Positions 34,586 to 41,091 of a stretch of 64,000 nucleotides of DNA are shown here, in pieces. The notes below the pieces were generated by a model that searched no databases, was not told the origin of the DNA, and saw nothing but the letters and a program-made list of their open reading frames with translations. The position numbers and the translations under genes are program-made. Within the stretch, counting starts at the first letter, position 1, and each line of letters starts with the position of its first letter. The stretch comes from Mycolicibacterium poriferae. GTDB taxonomy: Bacteria; Actinomycetota; Actinomycetes; Mycobacteriales; Mycobacteriaceae. The DNA lies in the NCBI RefSeq assembly GCF_010728325.1, contig NZ_AP022570.1:558001-622000 (forward strand). The letters are read 5' to 3'.

Positions 34586-34708
34586 ATGAAGTTGGTGTTC
34601 CTGCTCGCAGCCGGCGTCGCTGTGGCCGCCGCCGTGGTGTGGCGGACCCAGCACGAACCCGAGGTGTGGCACACCTTGCCGGGCCGCCTCGCCGATGTTC
34701 CTTCCTGA
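34586..34708 (+). CDS. DLW-39 family small membrane peptide
   Basis: A 40-residue peptide lies between the two tRNA genes, reading MKLVFLLAAGVAVAAAVVWR then TQHEPEVWHTLPGRLADVPS. GGAAAGG precedes the ATG. The N-terminal two-thirds is one membrane helix and the remainder a short polar tail with conserved Trp. Peptides of this size and place are known in actinobacteria as the DLW-39 family; their role is unknown. It probably shares the tRNA transcript. Confidence 0.75.
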   Translation: MKLVFLLAAGVAVAAAVVWRTQHEPEVWHTLPGRLADVPS

Positions 34709-34711
34709 TCG

Positions 34712-34773
34712 GGGGCCTTAGCTCAGTTGGTAGAGCGCTGCCTTTGCAAGGCAGATGTCAGGAGTTCGAATCT
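34712..34773 (+). pseudogene. alaT: 5' fragment of host tRNA-Ala (TGC), split by the mobile element
   Basis: The first 62 nt of a normal mycobacterial tRNA-Ala are intact: acceptor 5' strand GGGGCCT, D-arm GCTC/GAGC, anticodon arm CTGCC-TTTGCAA-GGCAG with anticodon TGC, and T-arm 5' strand AGGAG with loop TTCGAAT. After TCGAATCT the sequence changes to TATCTCTAGG, which cannot pair as the T-stem and lacks the acceptor 3' strand. The missing 11 nt, CCTAGGCTCCA, are found at 44766-44776. Joining the two restores a perfect 73-nt tRNA. The gene is therefore broken in this genome. Confidence 0.93.
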
Positions 34774-34783
34774 TATCTCTAGG
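34766..34783. other. Left attachment junction (attL): core plus left arm
   Basis: Core TCGAATCT is followed by arm TATCTCTAGG. With the right arm CCTAGAGATA it would make a 28-bp attP in the circular form: two perfectly inverted 10-bp arms around an 8-bp spacer, the layout of a tyrosine recombinase core site. Confidence 0.85.
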
Positions 34784-34841
34784 AGAGGTAGATGAAAGTG
34801 GGTGTGACCAGCGGTGATACCGCCACGGTCATATCCATGAC

Positions 34842-34912
34842 GGGGCCATAGTTCAACGGTAGAACGGGGCCTTTGCAAGGCTCAAATCGGGGTTCGATTC
34901 CCCGTGGCTCCA
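34842..34912 (+). tRNA. Element-borne tRNA-Ala (TGC), likely functional replacement
   Basis: A complete 71-nt cloverleaf: acceptor GGGGCCA/TGGCTCC, D-stem GTTC/GAAC with GG in the loop, anticodon stem GGGCC/GGCTC with loop TTTGCAA (anticodon TGC), 4-nt variable loop, T-stem CGGGG/CCCCG with loop TTCGATT, discriminator A73. Positions 3 and 70 form G:U, the main identity element for alanyl-tRNA synthetase. Apart from acceptor and anticodon loop it differs strongly from host alaT, so it is not a recent duplicate. It starts 68 bp inside the element, in the direction of the host tRNA promoter. Confidence 0.92.
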
Positions 34913-34940
34913 CCTTTGGTCGGTACGGCCGGCGGTGACA

Positions 34941-35555
34941 CTACGCCCGTCTGATCCGCCCGATGCCGGGCAGGAACCGGTCGACAGCCTCACAGTAGTC
35001 GCGGTAGGCCTGGCCGTGGGTGGCGGTGAGGTAGGGCTCTTCGATCAGGCGGACCTGCAGTTGACTACCGATGATGATCATCACGACGCCGGCGAGTGCA
35101 ATACCGTTGGGAACCGCAAAGGTTAGTCCGATAACCATGACGTTGATCGACGTGTAGATGGGGTTGCGCACGATCGCGAAAATGCCGGTGGTGACCAGTG
35201 GCGGGCGTTCGGTGGGGTCGACAGTGGTGCGCCACGAAGATCCCATTGCGCGTTGGGCGCCGAACGCGGCGAACACGCCCAGTGCGGCGAGCATGATGCC
35301 GGCGACGCGGCTGGGCCCGTGGTCCAACAGTGGCACTGGCTGCAGGCCCAGCAGTTCGGCGATGGGGGCGGCGATGCCGGGCAGCAGCATGCCGGAGGCC
35401 AGGGTTCCTCGGGCCCACCACTGTTTGGGTGTGCGAGGGATGCGGATGCCGCTGTCGCCGGTGCGATGGCGTTGAATACGGGCTCGCACGTAGCCGTCGA
35501 GCAGCCAGAAAGCCGCGACGAGGAGCAAGGCGATGATGGCGTACATCGCGGACAT
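34941..35555 (-). CDS. Isoprenylcysteine carboxyl methyltransferase-family membrane protein
   Basis: The 204-residue protein has four to five membrane helices (MYAIIALLLVAAFWLLDG at the start). The C-terminal ICMT/PEMT-like signature is RNPIYTSINVMVIGL, followed by LIEEPYLTATHGQAYRDYC and VDRFLPG. This fold binds S-adenosylmethionine at the membrane. True prenyl-cysteine substrates are absent from bacteria, so the substrate is unknown; methylation of lipids or small thiols or metals is possible. It lies 34 bp downstream of a soluble methyltransferase gene and divergent from the metal-responsive regulator. M. tuberculosis also has an extra gene (Rv1993c) beside cmtR-ctpG, but it is not this protein. 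Confidence 0.75.
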   Translation of the reverse strand: MSAMYAIIALLLVAAFWLLDGYVRARIQRHRTGDSGIRIPRTPKQWWARGTLASGMLLPGIAAPIAELLGLQPVPLLDHGPSRVAGIMLAALGVFAAFGAQRAMGSSWRTTVDPTERPPLVTTGIFAIVRNPIYTSINVMVIGLTFAVPNGIALAGVVMIIIGSQLQVRLIEEPYLTATHGQAYRDYCEAVDRFLPGIGRIRRA

Positions 35556-35589
35556 CGTGGTCGGCTTTCGTGGTCGCGGGGGTGGCAGG

Positions 35590-36186
35590 TCAGATCTTTC
35601 GGGCGGCCCCGATGAAGAGGAGCCCGCGAAGGTGGTGTTCGATGCGGGCGGTGCCGTGCAGGCCGTGGCGGGCCAGTTCAGCGGCGAATTCGTCTGACTC
35701 GAAGCGGTTTTCGCGTGGGTGCACGGTGAATGTGCGGAACGCCCAGGTGTCGAGCATGCGGCGTGGAACTTCCTCGAACAACAGCAGCCCACCGGGGCGC
35801 AACACTCGGGCGATCTCGGCGACGGCCAGCTGCCAGTGCGGGACGTGGTGGATGATGCCGAAGTCAACGACGGTGTCGTGGCTGGCGGTCGGCTGATGGA
35901 TGTCGCAGACATCGCCGACTGACAGGGATACGGGCCTGTGATGGAGGCGTTTGCGGGCGAGCTCGACCATGGTGTCGTCGAGGTCGAATGCGGTGACGTG
36001 GCGGGCCTGGAGCCGGTCGAGGATGACTTCGGAGCCGACACCTCGTCCGCAGCCGGTCTCGAGTACGTCCTGGCCGGTGAGGTCGCCACCGGCGAGGCGG
36101 CGAAACCATGCGGCTTCCCGATGGTGTTGATGGGCAGCCCGAATCGGGTTGTTCATCGCTGCCCGTTCGATGGTGTTGAGCTTCAC
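35590..36186 (-). CDS. Class I SAM-dependent methyltransferase
   Basis: The 198-residue protein has the Rossmann methyltransferase motifs: motif I VLETGCGRGVGSEV, the acidic VTAFDLDDTMVELAR at the second strand, VVDFGIIHHVPHWQ at motif IV, and VLRPGGLLLFEEVP at motif V-VI. This matches the UbiE/COQ5-like Methyltransf_11 group. The start is GTG 36186 with GGTGG just upstream. It is transcribed away from the CmtR-like regulator and ahead of the ICMT-like gene, so it may be metal-responsive. Its substrate is not evident. Confidence 0.8.
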   Translation of the reverse strand: MKLNTIERAAMNNPIRAAHQHHREAAWFRRLAGGDLTGQDVLETGCGRGVGSEVILDRLQARHVTAFDLDDTMVELARKRLHHRPVSLSVGDVCDIHQPTASHDTVVDFGIIHHVPHWQLAVAEIARVLRPGGLLLFEEVPRRMLDTWAFRTFTVHPRENRFESDEFAAELARHGLHGTARIEHHLRGLLFIGAARKI

Positions 36187-36268
36187 CGCGCCACCTCAGC
36201 CTTCATCAATCGCAAGCGCTGTCATCGACTAATTCCGATCAATCTATGTTGTAGGCTATCATCGCGAT
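36187..36268. promoter_or_regulatory. Divergent promoter/operator of the metal-responsive unit
   Basis: The 82 bp between the methyltransferase and the regulator contain a possible -10 element TAGGCT at 36252-36257 and the 8-bp palindrome ATCGCGAT (36261-36268) immediately before the regulator's ATG. There is no Shine-Dalgarno sequence, so the regulator mRNA may be leaderless. The palindrome is a plausible operator part for an ArsR/SmtB repressor. Confidence 0.35.
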
Positions 36269-36649
36269 ATGTCGATGAAAAGTATGGGTGCTGCGCCGCC
36301 GAGTGCATCGCGCGACGAGTTGGCGGGGGCGGTGGCGTTGTTTCACAGTCTGTCCGATCCCACCCGGTTGGCGATCGCCCGCCGCCTAGCTGGTGGTGAG
36401 GCTCGGGTGGTGGATCTGACCGGTGAGTTGGGATTGGCGCAATCGACGGTGTCGTCGCATCTGGCGTGCCTGCGCGACTGTGGGCTGGTGGATTTCCGGC
36501 CCCAGGGCCGCGCCTCGGTGTATCGGCTGGCCCGGCCGGAACTGCTGGACATGTTTCGCGCGGCCGAGGCGGTGTTGGAGGCGACCGGCAACGCCGTCGC
36601 CTTGTGCCCCAACTACGGCCACCCGACTGAACGGAAGGTAGCGCGATGA
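36269..36649 (+). CDS. ArsR/SmtB-family metal sensor, CmtR-like
   Basis: This 126-residue winged-helix repressor has the HTH core LTGELGLAQSTVSSHLACLR. Cys67 and Cys71 form a C-x3-C pair in the recognition helix (ACLRDCGLV), and Cys113 lies near the C-terminus (ALCPNYG). The same three-cysteine layout (Cys57, Cys61, Cys102) binds Cd(II)/Pb(II) in M. tuberculosis CmtR, where metal releases the repressor from DNA. The gene overlaps the downstream P-type ATPase by 4 bp (ATGA), matching the CmtR-CtpG pairing. Cd/Pb sensing is therefore a strong inference. Confidence 0.88.
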   Translation: MSMKSMGAAPPSASRDELAGAVALFHSLSDPTRLAIARRLAGGEARVVDLTGELGLAQSTVSSHLACLRDCGLVDFRPQGRASVYRLARPELLDMFRAAEAVLEATGNAVALCPNYGHPTERKVAR

Positions 36650-38604
36650 GCGAGGCGTGCGGCTGCGGCAGCGACGACCGCAACGAAGGCGAGCAGGAAC
36701 CCGAACGGCTCTGGGAGATCACCGAACTACGCGCGGCCGCAGCCGCGGGGGTGGTGCTGCTGGCCGGCTATGCGGTCGGCTGGTCCGGCGGCCCCCATGT
36801 GGTCGAAATCGGCCTGTATGCGCTGGCGTTGGCGATCGGGGCCTACACGTTCGTACCCTCGACGCTGCGCCGGTTAGCGCAAGGCAAGATCGGGGTCGGC
36901 ACGCTGATGACGATCGCCGCCATCGGCGCGGTGATCCTCGGCGAGGTCGGCGAAGCCGCCATGCTGGCGTTCCTGTTCTCCATCAGCGAGGGCCTCGAAG
37001 AATACTCACTGGCCCGGACCCGCCGGGGACTGCGCGCGTTGTTGGCGCTGGTGCCCGACGAGGCCACCGTCCTGCGCGACGGCGCCGAAATCACCATCCC
37101 GCCAGCGGAGTTGCGGGTCGGTGACCGGATGCTGGTCAAGCCCGGCGAACGGGTCGCGACCGACGGCACCATCACCTCGGGGCGCACCGCACTGGATGTC
37201 TCGGCCATCACCGGCGAATCCGTTCCGGTGGAGGCCGGACCCGGCAGTGATGTGTTCGCCGGATCGATCAACGGCACCGGGGTGCTCGAAGTCGAGGTCA
37301 CCTCCAGCGCTGCTGATAACTCGTTGGCCCGCATCGTGGCGATCGTGGAGGCTGAGCAGTCCCGCAAGGGCGCCAGCCAGCGCCTGGCCGACCGCATCGC
37401 CAAACCGCTTGTTCCGGCGATCATGGTCGCGGCCGCGCTGATCGCCGCCATCGGTTCCGTGTTGGGTGATCCGCTGGTGTGGATTGAACGTGCCCTGGTC
37501 GTGCTGGTGGCCGCCTCCCCGTGCGCGCTGGCCATCTCGGTGCCGGTCACCGTCGTCGCCGCGATCGGCGCCGCCTCCAAGCTCGGCGTCCTCGTCAAAG
37601 GCGGCGCCGCGCTGGAAGCCCTCGGCGCGGTGCGCACCGTCGCGCTAGACAAGACCGGCACCCTGACCGCCAACCAGCCCACCGTCATCGACGTCGCCAC
37701 CACCAACGGCAACAGCCGCGACCACGTGTTAGATGTGGCGGCGGCGTTGGAGGCCCGCAGCGAACACCCGCTGGCTGCAGCGATTCTCGCCGCCACCGAG
37801 GGGCCGGTCCAACCAGCTGAGGATGTGGAGGCGGTGACCGGGGCCGGACTGCTCGGCCACCGTGACGGCCACCGGCTACGGCTCGGGCGCCCCGGCTGGC
37901 TCGACCCCGGACCCTTGTCCGAACACGTCGCGGCCATGCAGGCCGCCGGCGCCACCGCCGTGCTGGTCGAAGACAACGGTCAGGTCATTGGGGCGGTCGC
38001 GGTGCGCGACGAACTGCGGCCCGAAGCCGCCCAGGTCGTCGAACACCTGCGCCGCGGCGGCTATCAGGTCGCCATGCTCACCGGCGACAACCAAGCGACC
38101 GCCCAAGCCCTGGCCCGCCAGGTGGGGATCGATACGGTGCATGCCGATCTGCGGCCCGAAGACAAGGCGGCGCTGATCGGTCAACTGCGCCAACGCTCCT
38201 CGACGGCCATGGTCGGTGATGGCGTCAATGACGCCCCCGCTCTGGCCACCGCCGATTTGGGGATCGCGATGGGTGCGATGGGCACCGACGTGGCCATCGA
38301 AACCGCCGACGTCGCCCTCATGGGTGAAGACCTGCGCCACCTCACCCAGGCCCTGGCCCACGCGCGGCGAGCCCGGCGCATCATGCTCCAAAACGTCGGC
38401 CTCTCACTGGGATTGATCGCAGTGCTCATCCCGCTCGCCCTCACCGGTGTGCTCGGCCTGGCCGCGGTCGTCGCGGTGCACGAACTCGCCGAAATCGTCG
38501 TCATCGCCAACGGTGTCCGGGCCGGGCGCACCAAACCACTGGCACAGCCAGGCCGGGACCATGATCCGGTGGCCGAAGTAGCCGCCTCCGCGATATCGCG
38601 TTGA
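36646..38604 (+). CDS. Heavy-metal P1B-type ATPase, CtpG-like
   Basis: This 652-residue metal-exporting ATPase has the actuator TGES (ITGESVPVEAG), the phosphorylation motif DKTGTLTAN with Asp335, and the hinge GDGVNDAPAL. The transmembrane metal site is SPC (AASPCALAISVP) rather than CPC, with HELAEIVV in a late helix, as in the CtpG/P1B-4-like group. The N-terminus has only a short Cys pair (ACGCGSDD) and no HMA domain. It is translationally coupled to the CmtR-like sensor. Export of Cd, Pb, Co or Zn is likely; the sequence cannot decide which. Confidence 0.9.
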   Translation: MSEACGCGSDDRNEGEQEPERLWEITELRAAAAAGVVLLAGYAVGWSGGPHVVEIGLYALALAIGAYTFVPSTLRRLAQGKIGVGTLMTIAAIGAVILGEVGEAAMLAFLFSISEGLEEYSLARTRRGLRALLALVPDEATVLRDGAEITIPPAELRVGDRMLVKPGERVATDGTITSGRTALDVSAITGESVPVEAGPGSDVFAGSINGTGVLEVEVTSSAADNSLARIVAIVEAEQSRKGASQRLADRIAKPLVPAIMVAAALIAAIGSVLGDPLVWIERALVVLVAASPCALAISVPVTVVAAIGAASKLGVLVKGGAALEALGAVRTVALDKTGTLTANQPTVIDVATTNGNSRDHVLDVAAALEARSEHPLAAAILAATEGPVQPAEDVEAVTGAGLLGHRDGHRLRLGRPGWLDPGPLSEHVAAMQAAGATAVLVEDNGQVIGAVAVRDELRPEAAQVVEHLRRGGYQVAMLTGDNQATAQALARQVGIDTVHADLRPEDKAALIGQLRQRSSTAMVGDGVNDAPALATADLGIAMGAMGTDVAIETADVALMGEDLRHLTQALAHARRARRIMLQNVGLSLGLIAVLIPLALTGVLGLAAVVAVHELAEIVVIANGVRAGRTKPLAQPGRDHDPVAEVAASAISR

Positions 38605-38676
38605 CCACCGGCATCATCCATCGCGTAACCAGCCAGGCGAGGAGGTCAGCAAGGTGTGGTGTTTGCCGATGACTTA

Positions 38677-39006
38677 TCACGCCTTTGCGTCACGGCCGGC
38701 AGCGGTCAGGCCGAGACTGTGCGCTCGCCGCCAGGCGGCCGCCAGGTTTGCGCTTCGGCTCTTGCCTGATACCTGGCAGAGGTACGTGCTGCATTCTTTG
38801 TTGTTGGTCTGCCACCGCAGTTCGGCGTAGATACGCAGGTATCTGCGCCGCAGGACGACCCGTCCGAGCGCACCACCACTGTCGTTCACCACACGGCATC
38901 GGCGGCCGCCTGCGGCGTGGTCCTGCTCAAGGGCTTGCCCCTGCTTGGTCCAGTGGACCGGCGCTTTCCACTGCTCGTCGCGGACCGGGGTGCGATTCCA
39001 GCCCAC
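38677..39006 (-). CDS. Small hypothetical protein downstream of the XRE-ImmA gene
   Basis: I do not recognise this 109-residue basic protein. The C-terminal half has coherent secondary-structure-like composition (RYLRIYAELRWQT, CSTYLCQVSGKSRSANL, AAAWRRAHSLGL) ending in a helix, unlike a random antisense frame. GTG 39006 lies 15 bp after the XRE-ImmA stop, on the same strand, so co-transcription is likely. Two cysteines are present. The 72 bp between its stop and the ATPase stop show nothing else. It could be a partner of the regulator or an unrelated passenger. Confidence 0.5.
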   Translation of the reverse strand: MGWNRTPVRDEQWKAPVHWTKQGQALEQDHAAGGRRCRVVNDSGGALGRVVLRRRYLRIYAELRWQTNNKECSTYLCQVSGKSRSANLAAAWRRAHSLGLTAAGRDAKA

Positions 39007-39021
39007 GATCGCGCCCGGTGT

Positions 39022-40119
39022 TTAGACCATCGTGAGGTGCCGGGCGCCGGGCCTGTCGCTTACGCCGAAGAGCGCGCCGCGTTGCGCGCCGGTGAGCAGC
39101 GTAATGTCGTCGAGTTCACTGGCGGTGTAGCCGCCGGCCGCGAGTTGGCCGAGTACGTCGCCGACGAGACGGGGCATCTCCTCGGCCACGCCGGGGCGGG
39201 GGCCATACATGCGGCCGGTCTCGTTGAGCAGCCGGAACATCGAGCGGTACTGGTAGTCGGAGAGCACACCTCGCTCGCGGGCCCGCACGACCAGCGACGA
39301 CGCGCTCACACCCCAGGTGAGGCGCAGCTCATCGAGTTCATGCACGGCCCGCACTGACACGCGGTCCAAGTCAAAGCCGATGTCGGCGATGGGGGCGAGG
39401 AACTCGGCGGCGAAACTGTTGGCCCGCCGCTCGGCCTCGGCGGGGCTGACCAGCGTCATCGCATCCATGACCAGGTGGCCGAGTTCGTGGGCCAGCGTCA
39501 TCCGCATGCGGTCGGGCGGCCGGGCCGCGTTGACGTACACCAGGTGCGGGTGATACTCGCTTGCTCGCAGGGTCACCGCGTCGATCTCGTCGTCGAGGAA
39601 ACCATCGACCACAACGAACACCCCTGCGGCTTCGAGCAATTCGGTCATCGAGCGGATCGGGCCGGCGACGCGCCACAGGCGGCGCAGAACCTGGGCGACG
39701 GTGATCTCTCCGAGCTCGGAGGCGTAGTCGGCCGGGTCGAGATCGGGAAGCGCAAGCTTGGGGTTGATGTCGGCGCGGGACACCAGGCGGCCGATCCGCA
39801 TCGCGACAAGATTCGCGCGCGCCCACACGCGGTCACGCTTCCACTCGGCCGCACTCAGGTTGGCCCGGAAGTGGCTGCCCTGGGCCGGGGACCGGGTGAA
39901 GGGCACGCACAGCGCTTCCGGGCGGCATTCCATGGCCTGCGCGTAGTCGAGCAAGGCCTTCCCTGCCAGGGGCAGCAGCCCCGCCTCGACCCTGCTGACG
40001 TGCGAGGCCGACACCCCGGCCTCGTCGGCCAGGCGCTTTTTCGACCACCCACGCGACAACCGGGTCAACTGCACCATCACGCTGTTCGCCGCGTCGTCGT
40101 ACGGGTCCGGTGCCGTCAC
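39022..40119 (-). CDS. XRE helix-turn-helix and ImmA/IrrE metalloprotease fusion
   Basis: The 365-residue protein joins an N-terminal XRE-type HTH (SKKRLADEAGVSASHVSRVE, about residues 25-45) to an ImmA/IrrE zinc protease domain with HELGH at 211-215 and a downstream ERRANSFAAEFLAP helix. In mobile elements such as ICEBs1 an ImmA protease cleaves its partner repressor to trigger excision; fused versions are widespread regulators. GTG 40119 is chosen because GGGGAGG precedes it at good spacing; an open extension to 40134 lacks this. It is divergent from the recombinase operon, which suits control of that operon. Confidence 0.85.
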   Translation of the reverse strand: MTAPDPYDDAANSVMVQLTRLSRGWSKKRLADEAGVSASHVSRVEAGLLPLAGKALLDYAQAMECRPEALCVPFTRSPAQGSHFRANLSAAEWKRDRVWARANLVAMRIGRLVSRADINPKLALPDLDPADYASELGEITVAQVLRRLWRVAGPIRSMTELLEAAGVFVVVDGFLDDEIDAVTLRASEYHPHLVYVNAARPPDRMRMTLAHELGHLVMDAMTLVSPAEAERRANSFAAEFLAPIADIGFDLDRVSVRAVHELDELRLTWGVSASSLVVRARERGVLSDYQYRSMFRLLNETGRMYGPRPGVAEEMPRLVGDVLGQLAAGGYTASELDDITLLTGAQRGALFGVSDRPGARHLTMV

Positions 40120-40389
40120 AGATCGCCTCCCCAACCGTCTCGGTGCTGTCTTTCGACACTAGCCCGCCGCCGCCGCGAATTCGCGCAGAAACACCGTTTG
40201 ATCTGCGTTTTCCCAGTTCACGCCCACTAACGGACGTGGGGCGTGTGTGGCTGGTGTGACGATAGCGCAACTCCAGCCCGTGACGCCTGCAGACCGGCTG
40301 CTCCGTATGCGATCGGCGTGTCTTCCGGCCTCAAACTTTACCCCGGTCCGCACGATTCTATGCAAGGTTTTCGGCTGAAAGGCGGGGTC
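40120..40389. promoter_or_regulatory. Divergent control region between XRE-ImmA and the recombinase operon
   Basis: This 270-bp gap must contain promoters for both directions and is the natural operator site for the XRE-ImmA protein. I see an imperfect inverted repeat GCCCAC / GTGGGGC around 40223-40245. Weak A/T-richer patches are near 40178-40215 and 40330-40375. No coding sequence is convincing. Confidence 0.4.
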
Positions 40390-41091
40390 GTGACAGCTCC
40401 GATGGATCAACCCAACACACCCGACCGTCCGGTCTCCCGCAAGGAGGCCCGACGGCTGCTCAACCAGGTGGCGGTCGGGGTGGGGGCGATGCTGCTGGCC
40501 GCCGTCGATGACTGGAACGCCTTGTCGGCCCGGCACTCCGCACATCTGCGAACCGTGATGCAAGGGCTCGGGCGCGGCACATATGTTGCGGCCGCCGTCG
40601 CGGCGGGCACCGATGTGTGGCTGAGCACCCGCGGCATGCATCCACCCGGACACACGGTCGTCAAGCCCTACCGCTGGCCCGAGATCAACAGCCGCGGCAA
40701 GACGCACATGATGATCCACCACAACGAGATGGAACCGACCACCCCGCGGCGGACCGCGTTCTTCACCCAGGATTCGGCGACCCTGGGCCTGATCGGCGAT
40801 CCCACCCATTGCGAGCTGACCTGGGACTACGACATCGTCACCGACACCCATATCCGCCGGATCTGGGTCAGCGCGCCGGGCGTCGACTGGGACCGCTTCG
40901 AGGTTCCGATGGCCAAGGTGCAGGCCCAATACGCGACGTGGCGCAAGCGCGACATGAAGTGGCTGCCCGGGGCACTTCCTGCCGACACCGCCGCAGCCGC
41001 GCCGATGCCGGCCCGCCAACCGCAGGAAGACCTGCGGCCCGACATCCAGGTGCGGCCCCGGCGCCCCGAGGAAACCCGGGATGCCGAGTGA
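40390..41091 (+). CDS. Unrecognised first gene of the recombinase operon
   Basis: The 233-residue protein matches no family I know. The N-terminus (SRKEARRLLNQVAVGVGAML) looks helical. The central part has an aromatic and His-rich region (KPYRWPEINSRGKTHMMIHH, then CELTWDYDIVTDTHIRRIW). The C-terminus is a disordered Pro/Arg tail. There is no signal peptide, membrane helix or HTH. GTG 40390 follows AAAGGCGGGG; ATG 40402 is an alternative. The stop overlaps the TnpA-like start as GTGA, so it is coupled to the recombinases. Accessory roles such as directionality factor, target selection or DNA-end protection are only guesses. Confidence 0.75.
   Translation: MTAPMDQPNTPDRPVSRKEARRLLNQVAVGVGAMLLAAVDDWNALSARHSAHLRTVMQGLGRGTYVAAAVAAGTDVWLSTRGMHPPGHTVVKPYRWPEINSRGKTHMMIHHNEMEPTTPRRTAFFTQDSATLGLIGDPTHCELTWDYDIVTDTHIRRIWVSAPGVDWDRFEVPMAKVQAQYATWRKRDMKWLPGALPADTAAAAPMPARQPQEDLRPDIQVRPRRPEETRDAE

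Noticed and set aside
34792..34851. A 19-residue frame starting ATG with AGGAG upstream, running into the replacement tRNA
   Set aside because: The ribosome-binding-like AGGAG belongs to the att arm and its flank, and the frame ends inside the tRNA. Too short and better explained as tRNA leader.
34842..34912. Replacement tRNA as a simple duplicate of host alaT
   Set aside because: Outside the acceptor and anticodon loop the stems differ (D-arm, anticodon stem, T-stem, variable loop length), so it is a separately acquired tRNA.
34941..36089. A single 382-residue minus-strand frame across both methyltransferase genes
   Set aside because: Only its last 204 residues resemble a protein family (ICMT). 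The upstream part is out of frame with, and antisense-free over, the clear class I methyltransferase at 35590-36186, so there are two genes.
38685..39035. A plus-strand 116-residue frame after the metal ATPase gene
   Set aside because: Arg/Cys/Pro-rich shadow opposite the more coherent minus-strand frame at 38677-39006.
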